A stretch of 64,000 nt of DNA from Bacteroidota bacterium (GTDB taxonomy: Bacteria; Bacteroidota; Bacteroidia; Chitinophagales; JADIYW01): NCBI GenBank assembly GCA_020436225.1, contig JAGQYE010000042.1, positions 1 through 64,000 on the forward strand, given 5' to 3'. Shown here piece by piece: positions 1 through 8,855 of this stretch. Numbering within the stretch: the stretch's first letter is position 1; the number at the start of each line of letters is the position of its first letter. The translations under genes and the position numbers were made by a program. The notes below the pieces were generated by a model. It saw only the letters and a list, made by a program, of their open reading frames with translations, ran no database searches and had not been told where the DNA came from.

Positions 1-158
1 GCTTCGCACGGCATTTCAAAAGTGGCTTTGTCTGATTCGAATTCTGCTATAGGTTGGTCTAAGTTGATGTATTCGCCATCTTCTACTAACCAAGATGAAA
101 GGGTTACTTCATTTACGGACTCACCTACGGAAGGAACTGTAATTTCTACTTTTGCCAT
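1..158 (-). CDS. odhB: 2-oxoglutarate dehydrogenase E2 (dihydrolipoyl succinyltransferase), N-terminal part only
   Basis: Reading leftwards from an ATG at 158, the frame stays open to the window edge and gives the first 52 residues of a lipoyl domain. The ESDKATFEMP segment around residues 41-50 is the classic DKA lipoyl-lysine motif of 2-oxo-acid dehydrogenase E2 subunits. The start MAKVEITVPSVGESV is typical of the succinyltransferase of the 2-oxoglutarate complex. It lies 83 bases downstream of the E1 gene on the same strand, which supports the 2-oxoglutarate assignment over pyruvate or branched-chain complexes. The subunit-binding and catalytic domains lie outside the window. Confidence 0.9.
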   Translation of the reverse strand, partial: MAKVEITVPSVGESVNEVTLSSWLVEDGEYINLDQPIAEFESDKATFEMPCE

Positions 159-241
159 GATTTATTTATATTTTCAAATTTAAGAATGTGTATGCTATTG
201 GCTTTTTATTATAACATAATGCTATTATTCTAAAAAATTAC

Positions 242-3004
242 TTAGTTAAATGCCAATTCTACTAATGCCTTTTGCTCTTTTTCGTGTAACTTACTAAACC
301 CTGTTGCCGGCGATGCCGCTTGTGGTCGAGCAATGCATTGCATATATTTCGCTTTATTGTAATTTAATAATAAAAATCCATAGGCACCCATATTTATCGG
401 CTCTTCTTGCACCCAATGATATGTTGCTTTATTATATTTTTTAATGATAGCATCTAATTGTTGTTGGGCAACCGGATAGAGTTGTTCAATACGTACAATA
501 GCAACATCGGTTCTGTTATCTGCTTCTTTTTTCACCAATAAATCATAGAAAATTTTTCCTGAACAGAATAGGACCTTCTTTACACTGCTTGCATCTGTCG
601 TATTTTCATCATCAATTACTTCTCTAAATTTTCCATCATATACTAATTCTATCGGATCCACACATTTTGGATGTCTTAGTAAAGATTTTGGCGACATATT
701 AATCAATGGTTTTCTAAATGGCCAAGCTAATTGTCGTCGGATAGCGTGGAAGAAATTTGCCGGAGAGGTAATGTTAGTAACAGCCATATTTAATTCACCA
801 CAAAGCTGTAAAAATCTTTCTAATCGAGCAGAACTGTGCTCTGGTCCTGCACCTTCAAATCCATGTGGTAATAATAAAACGATACCACTCTGTCTGTTCC
901 ATTTTGTTTCGCAAGATGCAATAAACTGGTCGATAACAATTTGTGCGCCATTATCAAAATCACCAAATTGTGCTTCCCAGATTGTTAATGCTGCCGGAGA
1001 TGAAATAGAATAACCAAACTCAAATCCTAAAACAGCATATTCTGATAAATGCGAATTCGTAATTCTGAATTTACCTTGTTTACCATCTTCAGCAATAAAA
1101 TCTAATCTATTGTATTCTTCATTTGTATTTTCATCATACAAACATGCATGTCGATGTGAAAATGTTCCACGTTTTACATCTTCACCACTAAGGCGTACAT
1201 CACTTCCTTCCAACAAAATAGTTCCATACGCTAAAAGTTCTGCCGCTGCCCAATCAACACTATTATTTTCACGCATCAACACGCGGCGATGTTCTAAATA
1301 TTGTTGTATCTTTTTAAGTGGTTTAAACCCTTCCGGAACTTTAATTAATGCTTTGATGACTTTCACCAAATCTTCTTTTGAAGCTTTTGTTTCCGGAGAA
1401 AATTCAAAATCTTCTTGTGTTGCTTTGCGCAATGCATTCCAAGCTAATTCGGTAGGTTGAGGTTCGTATTTTCTGGGTTGTTGTTTGTAATTATTCAATC
1501 TTGCTTGCAATTCTTCCCAAAATTCTTTTTCCATTTTTTTGGCAAACTCAGCTTCGGCCACGCCCCAATCGTACAATTTCTTTTGGTATAAATCTCTTAC
1601 TCCTTCATGATTTTTGATGAGTTTATACATTTGAGGTTGTGTATAAGATGGATCATCACCTTCGTTGTGTCCCCATTTTCTATAGCAAACCATATCTACA
1701 AAAACATCTTTATTAAAAAGCTGTCGGTATTCTGCAGCTAATTCAGCAACGTATGTTACACATTCAACATCATCACCATTAACATGAAAAACCGGCGCTT
1801 GTATAGTGGAGGCAATTGATGTACAATAGTTGGAAGTTCGCGCATCATCAAAATCCGTAGTAAACCCGATTTGGTTATTGATAACAAAATGAATTGTTCC
1901 ACCAACGGTATAACCTTTTAAAGACTCCATTTGCAATACTTCATACACGATACCTTGTCCGGCAATAGCCGAATCGCCGTGAATTGTAATAGGTAAAATC
2001 TTGTCGTAATCTTCTTGGTAGATAGCATTTGCTTTTGCTCTGCAATAGCCTTGCACAACAGGATTAACGGCTTCTAAATGAGATGGATTCGGTAATAATT
2101 TTATATATACTTCTTTGCCGTCCATTGTATCGTATTGAGATGAATAGCCTAAGTGATATTTTACATCGCCGGTGCCGGTGGAGAAATCGTCCGGTGCGAT
2201 ACCTTCAAATTCAGAAAAAATATCTTCATACGTTTTTCCTACGATATTGGTCAATATATTTAATCGACCACGATGCGCCATGCCAATTACAATTTCTTGT
2301 ACGCCATGATTAGCGGCAACATTTATCATAGAATCTAATGCCGGAATAGTAGACTCTCCACCTTCTAAAGAAAATCTTTTTTGACCTAAATATTTAGTAC
2401 CTAAGAATTTTTCTAAAACTTGCGATTCATTTAATTTAGATAAAATCCTTTTTTTCTTTTCTATTGGATGTTCATAAGCAATGTAACCATGTTCGATTTG
2501 CTCGCGCATCCAAGCACGCTCATCTCTATTTAAAATATAATTATATTCCCAACCGATAGTTCGGCAATAAATTTTCTTTAAACGTTCAATGATTGTTCGT
2601 AAAGCAGCTTTCCCAATTCCAATTTCATTTCCTGCATAAAATTCTGTATCTAAATCGGTTTCATCTAAACCAAAAAAATGTAAATCTAAATCTGCATGTC
2701 TATCTTTTCTCGGACGCAAAGGGTTGGTAGTTGCCACCAAATGTCCTTTATTGCGATAGCCGGAAATCAACTTTAATACACGAAATTCCTTCGGAGAAAC
2801 TGCACTTTCAATTTTTGTTTCACCCGATTCAGGCGTTGTAACTTCTGCTTGTTTTCCATTCACACCGTATTTATAGGCTAAATCAAAACCAGAAAAAAAC
2901 TTTTTCCATTCTACATCTACAGAATCTGGTTTTTTTAAATAATCTTGATATAAGGCATCAATGTAGCTTGGATGGGCATTGGATAAAATGGATAAATCTT
3001 CCAT
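242..3004 (-). CDS. odhA: 2-oxoglutarate dehydrogenase E1 component
   Basis: The 920-residue protein has the normal length of thiamine-diphosphate E1o, which decarboxylates 2-oxoglutarate in the TCA cycle and passes the succinyl group to the E2 lipoyl arm. The N-terminal E1o segment spans about residues 10-40. GMAHRGRLN (241-249), HGDSAIAGQG (about 343-352) and NNQIGFTT (about 376-383) are the conserved active-site and thiamine-diphosphate-binding blocks. The C-terminal third is the transketolase-like pyrimidine-binding part. The E2 gene follows at once, so the two form an sucAB-type operon. The divergent neighbour is rpsT. The assignment is firm. Confidence 0.97.
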   Translation of the reverse strand: MEDLSILSNAHPSYIDALYQDYLKKPDSVDVEWKKFFSGFDLAYKYGVNGKQAEVTTPESGETKIESAVSPKEFRVLKLISGYRNKGHLVATTNPLRPRKDRHADLDLHFFGLDETDLDTEFYAGNEIGIGKAALRTIIERLKKIYCRTIGWEYNYILNRDERAWMREQIEHGYIAYEHPIEKKKRILSKLNESQVLEKFLGTKYLGQKRFSLEGGESTIPALDSMINVAANHGVQEIVIGMAHRGRLNILTNIVGKTYEDIFSEFEGIAPDDFSTGTGDVKYHLGYSSQYDTMDGKEVYIKLLPNPSHLEAVNPVVQGYCRAKANAIYQEDYDKILPITIHGDSAIAGQGIVYEVLQMESLKGYTVGGTIHFVINNQIGFTTDFDDARTSNYCTSIASTIQAPVFHVNGDDVECVTYVAELAAEYRQLFNKDVFVDMVCYRKWGHNEGDDPSYTQPQMYKLIKNHEGVRDLYQKKLYDWGVAEAEFAKKMEKEFWEELQARLNNYKQQPRKYEPQPTELAWNALRKATQEDFEFSPETKASKEDLVKVIKALIKVPEGFKPLKKIQQYLEHRRVLMRENNSVDWAAAELLAYGTILLEGSDVRLSGEDVKRGTFSHRHACLYDENTNEEYNRLDFIAEDGKQGKFRITNSHLSEYAVLGFEFGYSISSPAALTIWEAQFGDFDNGAQIVIDQFIASCETKWNRQSGIVLLLPHGFEGAGPEHSSARLERFLQLCGELNMAVTNITSPANFFHAIRRQLAWPFRKPLINMSPKSLLRHPKCVDPIELVYDGKFREVIDDENTTDASSVKKVLFCSGKIFYDLLVKKEADNRTDVAIVRIEQLYPVAQQQLDAIIKKYNKATYHWVQEEPINMGAYGFLLLNYNKAKYMQCIARPQAASPATGFSKLHEKEQKALVELAFN

Positions 3005-3186
3005 GTTAAGTATTCATTAATTTGATAGTGCAAATATCGCTCTTTAAATAGATAAAATGCTATTTAAAAGCATTATTTTCTAATAGAAAAAATTGATAAA
3101 TTGTTCACGAAAAAGTAGAATTAACCTAAAATTCACTTTTTTAAATGTAAACTATTGATTATCTTTGCACACTCAATTTAAAAATT
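3005..3186. promoter_or_regulatory. Divergent promoter region between odhA and rpsT
   Basis: This 182-base AT-rich gap must carry the promoters of both flanking genes. On the plus strand TATCTTTG at 3160-3167 fits the Bacteroidota -7 consensus TAnnTTTG and lies 20 bases before the rpsT start. On the minus strand a weaker match, GATATTTG, covers 3031-3038 ahead of odhA. No convincing -33 TTTG box is visible for either, so both assignments rest on the -7 element and position alone. Confidence 0.5.
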
Positions 3187-3447
3187 ATGGCAAATCATAA
3201 GTCGGCAAAGAAAAGAATAAGACAAACTACAAAACGCAGATTGGACAATCGTTATTATGGCAAAACTACTAGAAATGCATTGCGCAAATTTTTAGGCTTG
3301 TCTGATAAAGGTGAAGCAGAAAAGTCAATGGCAAGTGTAGTAGCAATGGTAGATAAATTAGCTAAAAGAAATCAAATTCATAAAAATAAAGCGAGCCATT
3401 TAAAATCGCATGTAATGAAACATTTGAATGCGTTAAAAGCAAGCTAA
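3187..3447 (+). CDS. rpsT: 30S ribosomal protein S20
   Basis: The 86-residue, lysine- and arginine-rich helical protein starts [13 protein letters not shown], the hallmark of S20, a primary 16S rRNA-binding protein of the small subunit. Length and composition match the family. It has its own TAnnTTTG promoter element just upstream and is followed by a strong hairpin terminator at 3476-3512, so it is probably monocistronic. The assignment is firm. Confidence 0.97.
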   Translation: MANHKSAKKRIRQTTKRRLDNRYYGKTTRNALRKFLGLSDKGEAEKSMASVVAMVDKLAKRNQIHKNKASHLKSHVMKHLNALKAS

Positions 3448-3475
3448 TGTTACTCTCTTTTTATGGAAAATTTAG

Positions 3476-3512
3476 AATTGGTGTATCTCTATGATACACC
3501 AATTTTCTTTTT
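3476..3512 (+). terminator. Rho-independent terminator after rpsT, abutting radC
   Basis: A perfect 12-bp stem (3476-3487 with 3493-3504) and a 5-base loop are followed by TTTTCTTTTT. The T-tract ends on the base before the radC ATG. The hairpin therefore ends rpsT transcription and also occupies the position of the radC leader. Confidence 0.85.
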
Positions 3513-4208
3513 ATGTTTACCGAGAATAAGTTGAGTATTAAATTTTGGGCAGAAGAAGACCGTCCACGTGAAAAATTACTCTTAAAAGGAAAACATGTAT
3601 TATCTGATGCTGAATTGTTGGCGATAATACTCGGTTCCGGAAATAATGAACAAACCGCAGTGGAGTTGGCGCGTCAACTTTTAGCTTCTGTTCAAAATGA
3701 TTTGTTTGAGTTAGGTAGAAGACCTTTAGACTATTTAATGCAATTTAAAGGCATCGGCGAAGCCAAAGCTATTGCCATTGCTGCTACTATTGAACTGGGC
3801 AGAAGACGAGCACAAGCAGAAAATAAACCGCAACATAAAATAATTAATGACAAAGCTGCTTTTGAAATACTATCGCCCATTTTATCTGATTTGCCTCACG
3901 AAGAATTTTGGATAATTTGCTTGAACAGAAATAATCGTTTTATTTCCAAGCATAAAATAAGTAGCGGTGGCATTGCCGGCACCATTGCGGATATGAAATT
4001 AATTTTTAATGTAGCTATTAAAGAATTAGCGTGTGGTATAATTCTTTGCCATAATCATCCATCCGGAAATTTGCAACCCAGCGAGCAAGATAAGAAGTTA
4101 ACCAAAGTTGCTATTGATGCCGGAAAATTATTGGATATTTCTGTATTAGATCATATTATAGTTGCCCATAACCAATATTATAGTTTTGCTTCTAATGGAG
4201 AAATGTAA
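3513..4208 (+). CDS. radC: RadC family JAB/JAMM-domain protein
   Basis: The 231-residue protein has an N-terminal helical part with a helix-hairpin-helix-like FKGIGEAKA (about 78-86). A C-terminal JAMM metalloprotease-like domain carries H180-x-H182, S184 and D193, the zinc ligands of the family. RadC was linked historically to DNA repair, but its biochemical role is unsettled. The ATG at 3513 precedes the conserved SIKFWAEEDRPREK. An in-frame TTG at 3531 is an alternative start, made plausible because the ATG abuts the rpsT terminator. The gene is convergent with the amine oxidase. Confidence 0.92.
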   Translation: MFTENKLSIKFWAEEDRPREKLLLKGKHVLSDAELLAIILGSGNNEQTAVELARQLLASVQNDLFELGRRPLDYLMQFKGIGEAKAIAIAATIELGRRRAQAENKPQHKIINDKAAFEILSPILSDLPHEEFWIICLNRNNRFISKHKISSGGIAGTIADMKLIFNVAIKELACGIILCHNHPSGNLQPSEQDKKLTKVAIDAGKLLDISVLDHIIVAHNQYYSFASNGEM

Positions 4209-4263
4209 TTTAATTTAATAATGATTTGATTAGCTAATTAGCGAATTTTCTTTGACGTATCTA

Positions 4264-4307
4264 TTTAGTGTCTTCATAATTTACCAGGGTTCGTGTCTTT
4301 ACGAAAC
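4264..4307. repeat. Dispersed short repeat, copy A
   Basis: GGTTCGTGTCTTTACGAAAC at 4288-4307 matches the reverse complement of 6268-6287 at 17 of 20 positions. A related half, TTTAGTGTCTTCAT, lies at 4264-4277 in the same orientation. The same family recurs at 6236-6287, 6848-6938 and 58922-58973, always between genes. Here it occupies the convergent gap between radC and the amine oxidase. Confidence 0.6.
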
Positions 4308-4314
4308 ATGTATC

Positions 4315-5913
4315 CTAATTATCTGCCGTAATTTTTATCTTTTCTAAAACTTGCTCTGCTGCGGCTTTTCCGGTTTCTGCGGCGCCTTCCATAAAGCCTT
4401 GGAATTCTTCGCTACAATGTTCGCCGGCAAAGAAAATATTATCTATCGGTGTAGCGATGTGCGGTAAAATACGCACAATTTGTCCTTTCGTAAAACATGC
4501 ATAACTGCCTAATGTATAAGGTTGAGAGGGCCAAAGCATAAACGCTGTTTTTCCATTATGTGCAGCCTTCGTTCCGGGATAAGCTTTATCAACGCCGTCA
4601 ATATATTTTTCTTTATCAGCTTTGTTTAAATCATTGCCGGCTTTGCCACCCAAAAAAACAGTGTAACCGCCATAACCTTCATCATTGTTTTGTGCTAAGC
4701 TATTATCCCAACCATTTTGCACTAGGTTATTAAACAAATAACCGCCATAACCTTGCGCACGCCAAACACGTTTGTCCACGCCAAACATAAACTTGGCATT
4801 TGTTCCATATTTTAATTGCTCAATTGCATTTTTCTTTTCTTCTGACATGGTTACGTTCAGCTTAACTTTGCGTAAAGTTGTAAACGGAATAGCTAAAATG
4901 ACGAAGTCAGCAGTAACCTTTTTTCCGTTGGCAAATGTAAGTTGGTATTGCTTATCAATTTGGTCGATTTGAGTAAGTACATGTTCTTTTAAAATATTTT
5001 CTTTGTGTGCAAACGCCAATTTATCTACTACTTGTTGGTTGCCACCTTTCACTTTATAACGTTCATCGCTATCACCGAAATATTTGAATTCTCCTTTAGA
5101 AGTATCGGTGCCAATAAATGTTATCAAGTTTAAAGAAGATAACTCTGCCGTGCTGTAGCCAAACTCACTTTCATACGCCACTTGGATAAATTTCTTAAAC
5201 CAATTTTTGCAAGTAAATTTTGATAAATATTCATCAATAGAAAGCTGGTCGAGTTTGTCTGCATAACTTCCTATTTCATAGTTATCTCCAATTTTTTCTA
5301 AGTCGGCTTCTATGGTTTTGTTCATTTTGTTGAACTCTGTAATGGCATCTTTTGTTGTGTAATGTTTGCCATCTATAAAAATATCATCTAAAGCTTTATC
5401 TTTTATGCTTGGAAAAGTATCTAAAGTTTCCAAATTAAATTCTTTCATTAAAGCAAACATTTCTTTGTGGTTGGTGTCAATGTATTCGCCACCAAATTCT
5501 GTAACTAAATTATTGCCCATTACATTGTGTGCACTGAGCATGCGTCCGCCTGTTCGTGTAGAGGCTTCGTATATGGTTGAAGTAAATCCATTCTTTTTCA
5601 ATGTATGACAAGCATTTAGTCCTGCCATGCCACCACCGATTATGGCAATAGTCTGTGTTTGTTTTATGACGTTATCAGTTGTGTTATTATCATTCTCATT
5701 TGTTGTTTTACATGACGACAACATCGGGAAAGTGCTTGCAATACCAATAACCGCACCGGCTTTTGCTGTAGTTTCTAAAAAATCTCTTCGAGAAAATAAT
5801 GCTTGTTCTCTTTGAATTAACTCATCTGTTGAGATGCCTGTTTGTTTACTTGTATTAGAAATTATGGCTAATCTGCGTAAGATTCGCATGAAAGGCGTTT
5901 TAGTATTTTTCAT
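4315..5913 (-). CDS. Tat-exported flavin-containing amine oxidase, probable lipoprotein
   Basis: The 532-residue protein contains the Rossmann FAD motif IIGGGMAGLN at about 91-100, the FAD-ribose acidic residue E116, GGR shortly after it, and the C-terminal flavin-monoamine-oxidase signature around FFAGEHCSEEFQG (about 494-506). It should oxidise an amine or amino acid to the imine with release of hydrogen peroxide; the substrate cannot be read from sequence. SRRDFLE at 41-47 is a twin-arginine motif, followed by a hydrophobic stretch and MLSSC with C68 as a likely lipid cysteine. This suggests folded FAD-loaded export and membrane anchoring. The roughly 40 residues before the twin arginines are unusually long for a Tat signal. 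Confidence 0.88.
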   Translation of the reverse strand: MKNTKTPFMRILRRLAIISNTSKQTGISTDELIQREQALFSRRDFLETTAKAGAVIGIASTFPMLSSCKTTNENDNNTTDNVIKQTQTIAIIGGGMAGLNACHTLKKNGFTSTIYEASTRTGGRMLSAHNVMGNNLVTEFGGEYIDTNHKEMFALMKEFNLETLDTFPSIKDKALDDIFIDGKHYTTKDAITEFNKMNKTIEADLEKIGDNYEIGSYADKLDQLSIDEYLSKFTCKNWFKKFIQVAYESEFGYSTAELSSLNLITFIGTDTSKGEFKYFGDSDERYKVKGGNQQVVDKLAFAHKENILKEHVLTQIDQIDKQYQLTFANGKKVTADFVILAIPFTTLRKVKLNVTMSEEKKNAIEQLKYGTNAKFMFGVDKRVWRAQGYGGYLFNNLVQNGWDNSLAQNNDEGYGGYTVFLGGKAGNDLNKADKEKYIDGVDKAYPGTKAAHNGKTAFMLWPSQPYTLGSYACFTKGQIVRILPHIATPIDNIFFAGEHCSEEFQGFMEGAAETGKAAAEQVLEKIKITADN

Positions 5914-6412
5914 AGTAATAATTTTAAATGTAAGATAATGAAAATAATGGAATTTTATATAGATTAATTTTCAGTATTGCTTAGTATTAAATTGAAGGAG
6001 GAAATAATATAGTAAGATTTATTAATTGATTCTAAATAAGAATTTATGCTCATTTAATCCCATTTTAATTTATTTATGCTGGTCTGTGTTTTATTGTCTC
6101 AAAATGCGAGTATTTATTGGTTATTTTAAATTGTTAGTTTTTTCATTTTATTTCATTTATGCTCATTTATTTTCATTTTTTATAGATTGAGAATTTTTTA
6201 TCAACTAAAAATTAAAATTTATTTGCTTTAGCAAAGGTTCATGGCTTCAAGAAAAAAATAAAAATAAGTTTCGTGGGGACACGAACCATGGCAGTGTTTA
6301 TATATCTAAGGAAAACCCTGAATTATTATTTTCCCTATTTCTACTGAAGTTTTCATTTTGGAATAATTAGAATTTTACATCAACAAATTATTCATCTTAA
6401 AAAATTAAAACA
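5914..6412. other. AT-rich intergenic region of about 500 bases
   Basis: No convincing gene is seen. The gap contains dispersed repeat copy B (6236-6287). It also holds two copies of ATTTATGCTCATTTA about 100 bases apart, near 6042 and 6152, each followed by T-rich sequence. It must include the promoters of the divergent amine oxidase and small lipoprotein genes, but no clear TAnnTTTG box could be chosen. Confidence 0.5.
6236..6287. repeat. Dispersed short repeat, copy B (inverted pair)
   Basis: A left half beginning GGTTCATGGCTTCAAGAAA (6236-6254) faces a right half GTTTCGTGGGGACACGAACC (6268-6287). The reverse complement of the right half is nearly the same as copy A. The two halves could fold into an imperfect hairpin. 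The same sequence family appears in three other gaps of the window. Confidence 0.6.
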
Positions 6413-6829
6413 ATGAAAACAGTATTAAAATCTATAGCAGCACTTTGTATAGTGGTGTTTACTTTAGTAGGAACTTCGTCTTGCAGTAAAGACAATAAAA
6501 TTGGTGCAAAAGGAAATATAGATCAAGACTTGGTTGGCAAATGGGAAAAACAAAATTTCTTAGGCAATAACGTGTCTGTTATTCAAGAAACTTTTAATGC
6601 TGATGGAACAGGCACTGAACGCACTTTTCGTTTAGATGATGGCGCAACACAAATTTCTAATGAGCAGATTTTATCCTTTACATGGTTTGTAAAAAGTGAT
6701 GGCGTTATCAATATAAAATTACAAGGCAGTGATGCTCAAGATCTCAACTATTTTGTAACTGATGATAAAAGTGCTTTGCGCTTGAGCTTTTTAGATGGAA
6801 GTCAAATAATTCTTGGGAGGTTTAATTAG
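6413..6829 (+). CDS. Small lipoprotein with a lipocalin-like domain
   Basis: This is a 138-residue protein with an SPII signal peptide ending in TSSC (C24), followed by SKDNK. The mature part opens LVGKWEKQNFLGN and alternates short beta-strand patterns. This resembles the small lipocalin-like domains common in Bacteroidota lipoproteins, where a GKW motif sits in the first strand. A role in binding a small hydrophobic ligand would be typical but is not shown here. It stands alone, flanked by dispersed repeats on both sides. Confidence 0.75.
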   Translation: MKTVLKSIAALCIVVFTLVGTSSCSKDNKIGAKGNIDQDLVGKWEKQNFLGNNVSVIQETFNADGTGTERTFRLDDGATQISNEQILSFTWFVKSDGVINIKLQGSDAQDLNYFVTDDKSALRLSFLDGSQIILGRFN

Positions 6830-6847
6830 TGAGAATTTTCTCGCCAT

Positions 6848-6938
6848 AGTTCGTGTCTCACAAAACTTAAACTATAAAAAATGTGGTTGGTGAGGACACA
6901 ATCCATGTCAACTTTTTGTTCATTGAGAACATCAATCC
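6848..6938. repeat. Dispersed short repeat, copy C (three half-elements)
   Basis: Three related halves occur in succession. One is forward, AGTTCGTGTCTCACAAAAC (6848-6866). Two are inverted, at 6886-6904 and 6918-6938, whose reverse complements begin GGATTGTGTCCTCACC and GGATTGATGTTCTCA. The first two form an imperfect hairpin. The element lies between the lipocalin-like lipoprotein and the promoter of the RNA helicase gene. Confidence 0.55.
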
Positions 6939-7052
6939 ATGGCAAATATATTTTCAGTATTGTAACAGTTAGCAAAACTAATAGCGACTTTAATTAACTC
7001 AATCACAACATCATAGACACACACGAAATCAGAAACATTGTTACTTTAGCCG

Positions 7053-7060
7053 TATCTTTG
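7053..7060 (+). promoter_or_regulatory. -7 promoter element of the DEAD-box helicase gene
   Basis: TATCTTTG matches the Bacteroidota -7 consensus TAnnTTTG exactly and is followed by the usual GC-richer CGCCC. It lies about 20 bases before the start codon at 7080. No matching -33 TTTG is seen at the usual spacing. Confidence 0.6.
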
Positions 7061-7079
7061 CGCCCATAAAAAAACAAGC

Positions 7080-8771
7080 ATGGAAGGATTTAGAGCATTG
7101 GGATTGAGTGAAGATATCTTAGAAGCATTAGCAAAAAAAGGCTACGAAACGCCAACACCAATACAAGAACAAACAATACCTTTACTTTTAAATGGAGATT
7201 TAGATGTAGTAGGTCAAGCACAAACCGGAACCGGCAAAACAGCAGCTTTCGGTTTGCCTATCTTAGAAAAATTTGACTCAACACAAAAAAGTGTACAAGC
7301 GTTAGTATTAGCACCAACACGTGAATTAGCGATACAAGTAGCCGAAGAAATTAAAAGTTTTAAAGGCACTAAACGAATTTGGATTACGACTGTTTACGGT
7401 GGTTCTTCAATAGGTATGCAAATGCGTGAATTGGAAAAAGGAACGCATGTTGTAGTGGGAACACCTGGACGTGTTATCGACTTAATAGAACGAAAAAAAT
7501 TAATTTTAGATGAAGTAAAATATGTGGTGTTAGACGAAGCTGATGAAATGCTTAACATGGGCTTTATCGATGACATCGAGTTGATTTTGAAATCGTGTAA
7601 TGAAACGCGCAGAATGTTGTTGTTCTCTGCCACTATGCCGGATAGAATTTTGTCGTTGGCAAAACGCTATATGGGAAAATACAATATGGTGCGCATTGCC
7701 AAACAAGAAATTACCAATACCAACATTGAGCAATCATATTTTGAAGTGCCGGAAAGAGATAAGTTTGATGCTCTTTGTCGTGTGTTAGATGTGGAAGAAG
7801 ATTTTTACGGCATTATTTTTTGTAATACAAAAGCTGAAGTGGTAGAAATTTCCAATCACTTAAACGACAAAGGCTATACTTCCGATGCGTTGCATGGCGA
7901 CATCCAACAAAGTTTGAGAGAAAAAGTAGTAAAGCAATTTAAGTCGAATAAATTTGGTGTGTTGGTTGCAACAGATGTGGCTGCACGTGGAATTGATATT
8001 TCCGATTTAACACATGTAATCAACTATGGTTTGCCTCAAGATCCGGAATCGTATGTACATAGAATTGGACGAACAGGCAGAGCCGGAAAAGTCGGTAAAG
8101 CAATTGCAATTATTTCACCATCAGAAAAAAGAAAATTGTTGTTTGTTGAGCGTATTGCTAAAACAAAAATGCAGAAAGGTAAACTGCCTGATGCCAATGA
8201 TATGGTAAAGATAAAAACGCGCCGATTGACAGAACAAGTAGAATCTATTATAGAAACGGAACGTTACAGCGAATATATGGAATTGGCTTCGCAATTAATT
8301 AGCGATAATAGCACAGAGGTAATCGTTGCTGCTTTAATCAAACATTTTGCTAAAGATGAGTTGAATCCGAAAGCCTATAAACAAATAAAAGAAGCAGCAC
8401 CACGCGAAGAATTTGGACGTAATGATAGATTCGGAGATAAAGGAAAACGTGGCAATGATAGAGGAGGTCGATTTGGTGATAGACGCGAAAATAGAGATGG
8501 TGGACATCGAAGTAAAAGAGGTGGTTCATCCCAACGATTATTTTTTGCAAAAGGCAGAGCAGATGGCATGACACCGCGTGCATTATTAGATGAATTAAAA
8601 AACAATGCCGGCATTGAATCTCGCAGAATTGACGACATCAGAATATTAGATAATTTCTCCTTTTTTGCAACCAACAGAGAAGATGCAGAACAAATTTTAG
8701 CGGTTTATAAACGCAACAAAGGTAACGGCAAACCTATGGTAGATAAAGCCAGAGAAAGAGACGATAGATAA
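7080..8771 (+). CDS. deaD: DEAD-box ATP-dependent RNA helicase
   Basis: The 563-residue protein carries the full set of helicase motifs: Q motif (about 3-34), AQTGTGKT (47-54), PTRELA (79-84), DEAD (152-155), SAT (183-185) and HRIGRTGRAG (327-336). A basic stretch rich in Arg, Gly and Asp (about 440-480) follows. A C-terminal RRM-like module (about 483-550) resembles the RNA-binding domain of the DeaD/CsdA/DbpA group, which act in ribosome assembly, RNA decay or cold adaptation. CsdA/DeaD fits the length best, but the exact subgroup is not certain. It is probably monocistronic. Confidence 0.95.
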   Translation: MEGFRALGLSEDILEALAKKGYETPTPIQEQTIPLLLNGDLDVVGQAQTGTGKTAAFGLPILEKFDSTQKSVQALVLAPTRELAIQVAEEIKSFKGTKRIWITTVYGGSSIGMQMRELEKGTHVVVGTPGRVIDLIERKKLILDEVKYVVLDEADEMLNMGFIDDIELILKSCNETRRMLLFSATMPDRILSLAKRYMGKYNMVRIAKQEITNTNIEQSYFEVPERDKFDALCRVLDVEEDFYGIIFCNTKAEVVEISNHLNDKGYTSDALHGDIQQSLREKVVKQFKSNKFGVLVATDVAARGIDISDLTHVINYGLPQDPESYVHRIGRTGRAGKVGKAIAIISPSEKRKLLFVERIAKTKMQKGKLPDANDMVKIKTRRLTEQVESIIETERYSEYMELASQLISDNSTEVIVAALIKHFAKDELNPKAYKQIKEAAPREEFGRNDRFGDKGKRGNDRGGRFGDRRENRDGGHRSKRGGSSQRLFFAKGRADGMTPRALLDELKNNAGIESRRIDDIRILDNFSFFATNREDAEQILAVYKRNKGNGKPMVDKARERDDR

Positions 8772-8776
8772 AAAAA

Positions 8777-8807
8777 TGGACGAAATATGTTAAACATATT
8801 TCGTCCA
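8777..8807 (-). terminator. Hairpin terminator for the minus-strand lipoprotein island
   Basis: A perfect 14-bp stem (8777-8790 with 8794-8807) has a 3-base loop. On the minus strand it is followed by a run of Ts, so it should end transcription arriving from 8856. On the plus strand an A-run follows instead, so it is not a standard terminator for the helicase gene. Confidence 0.8.
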
Positions 8808-8855
8808 AAAAAAAATGAAAAATAGAAAATCTGACTAACTTGCTTTCACTCGTTT

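Noticed and set aside
771-1460. Plus-strand open frames of 80 and 116 codons inside odhA
   Set aside because: Both are antisense to the conserved E1 coding sequence and have no recognisable protein features.
4288-4307. The GGTTCG core of the dispersed repeat taken as a tRNA T-loop
   Set aside because: No acceptor, D or anticodon arms could be placed around any copy.
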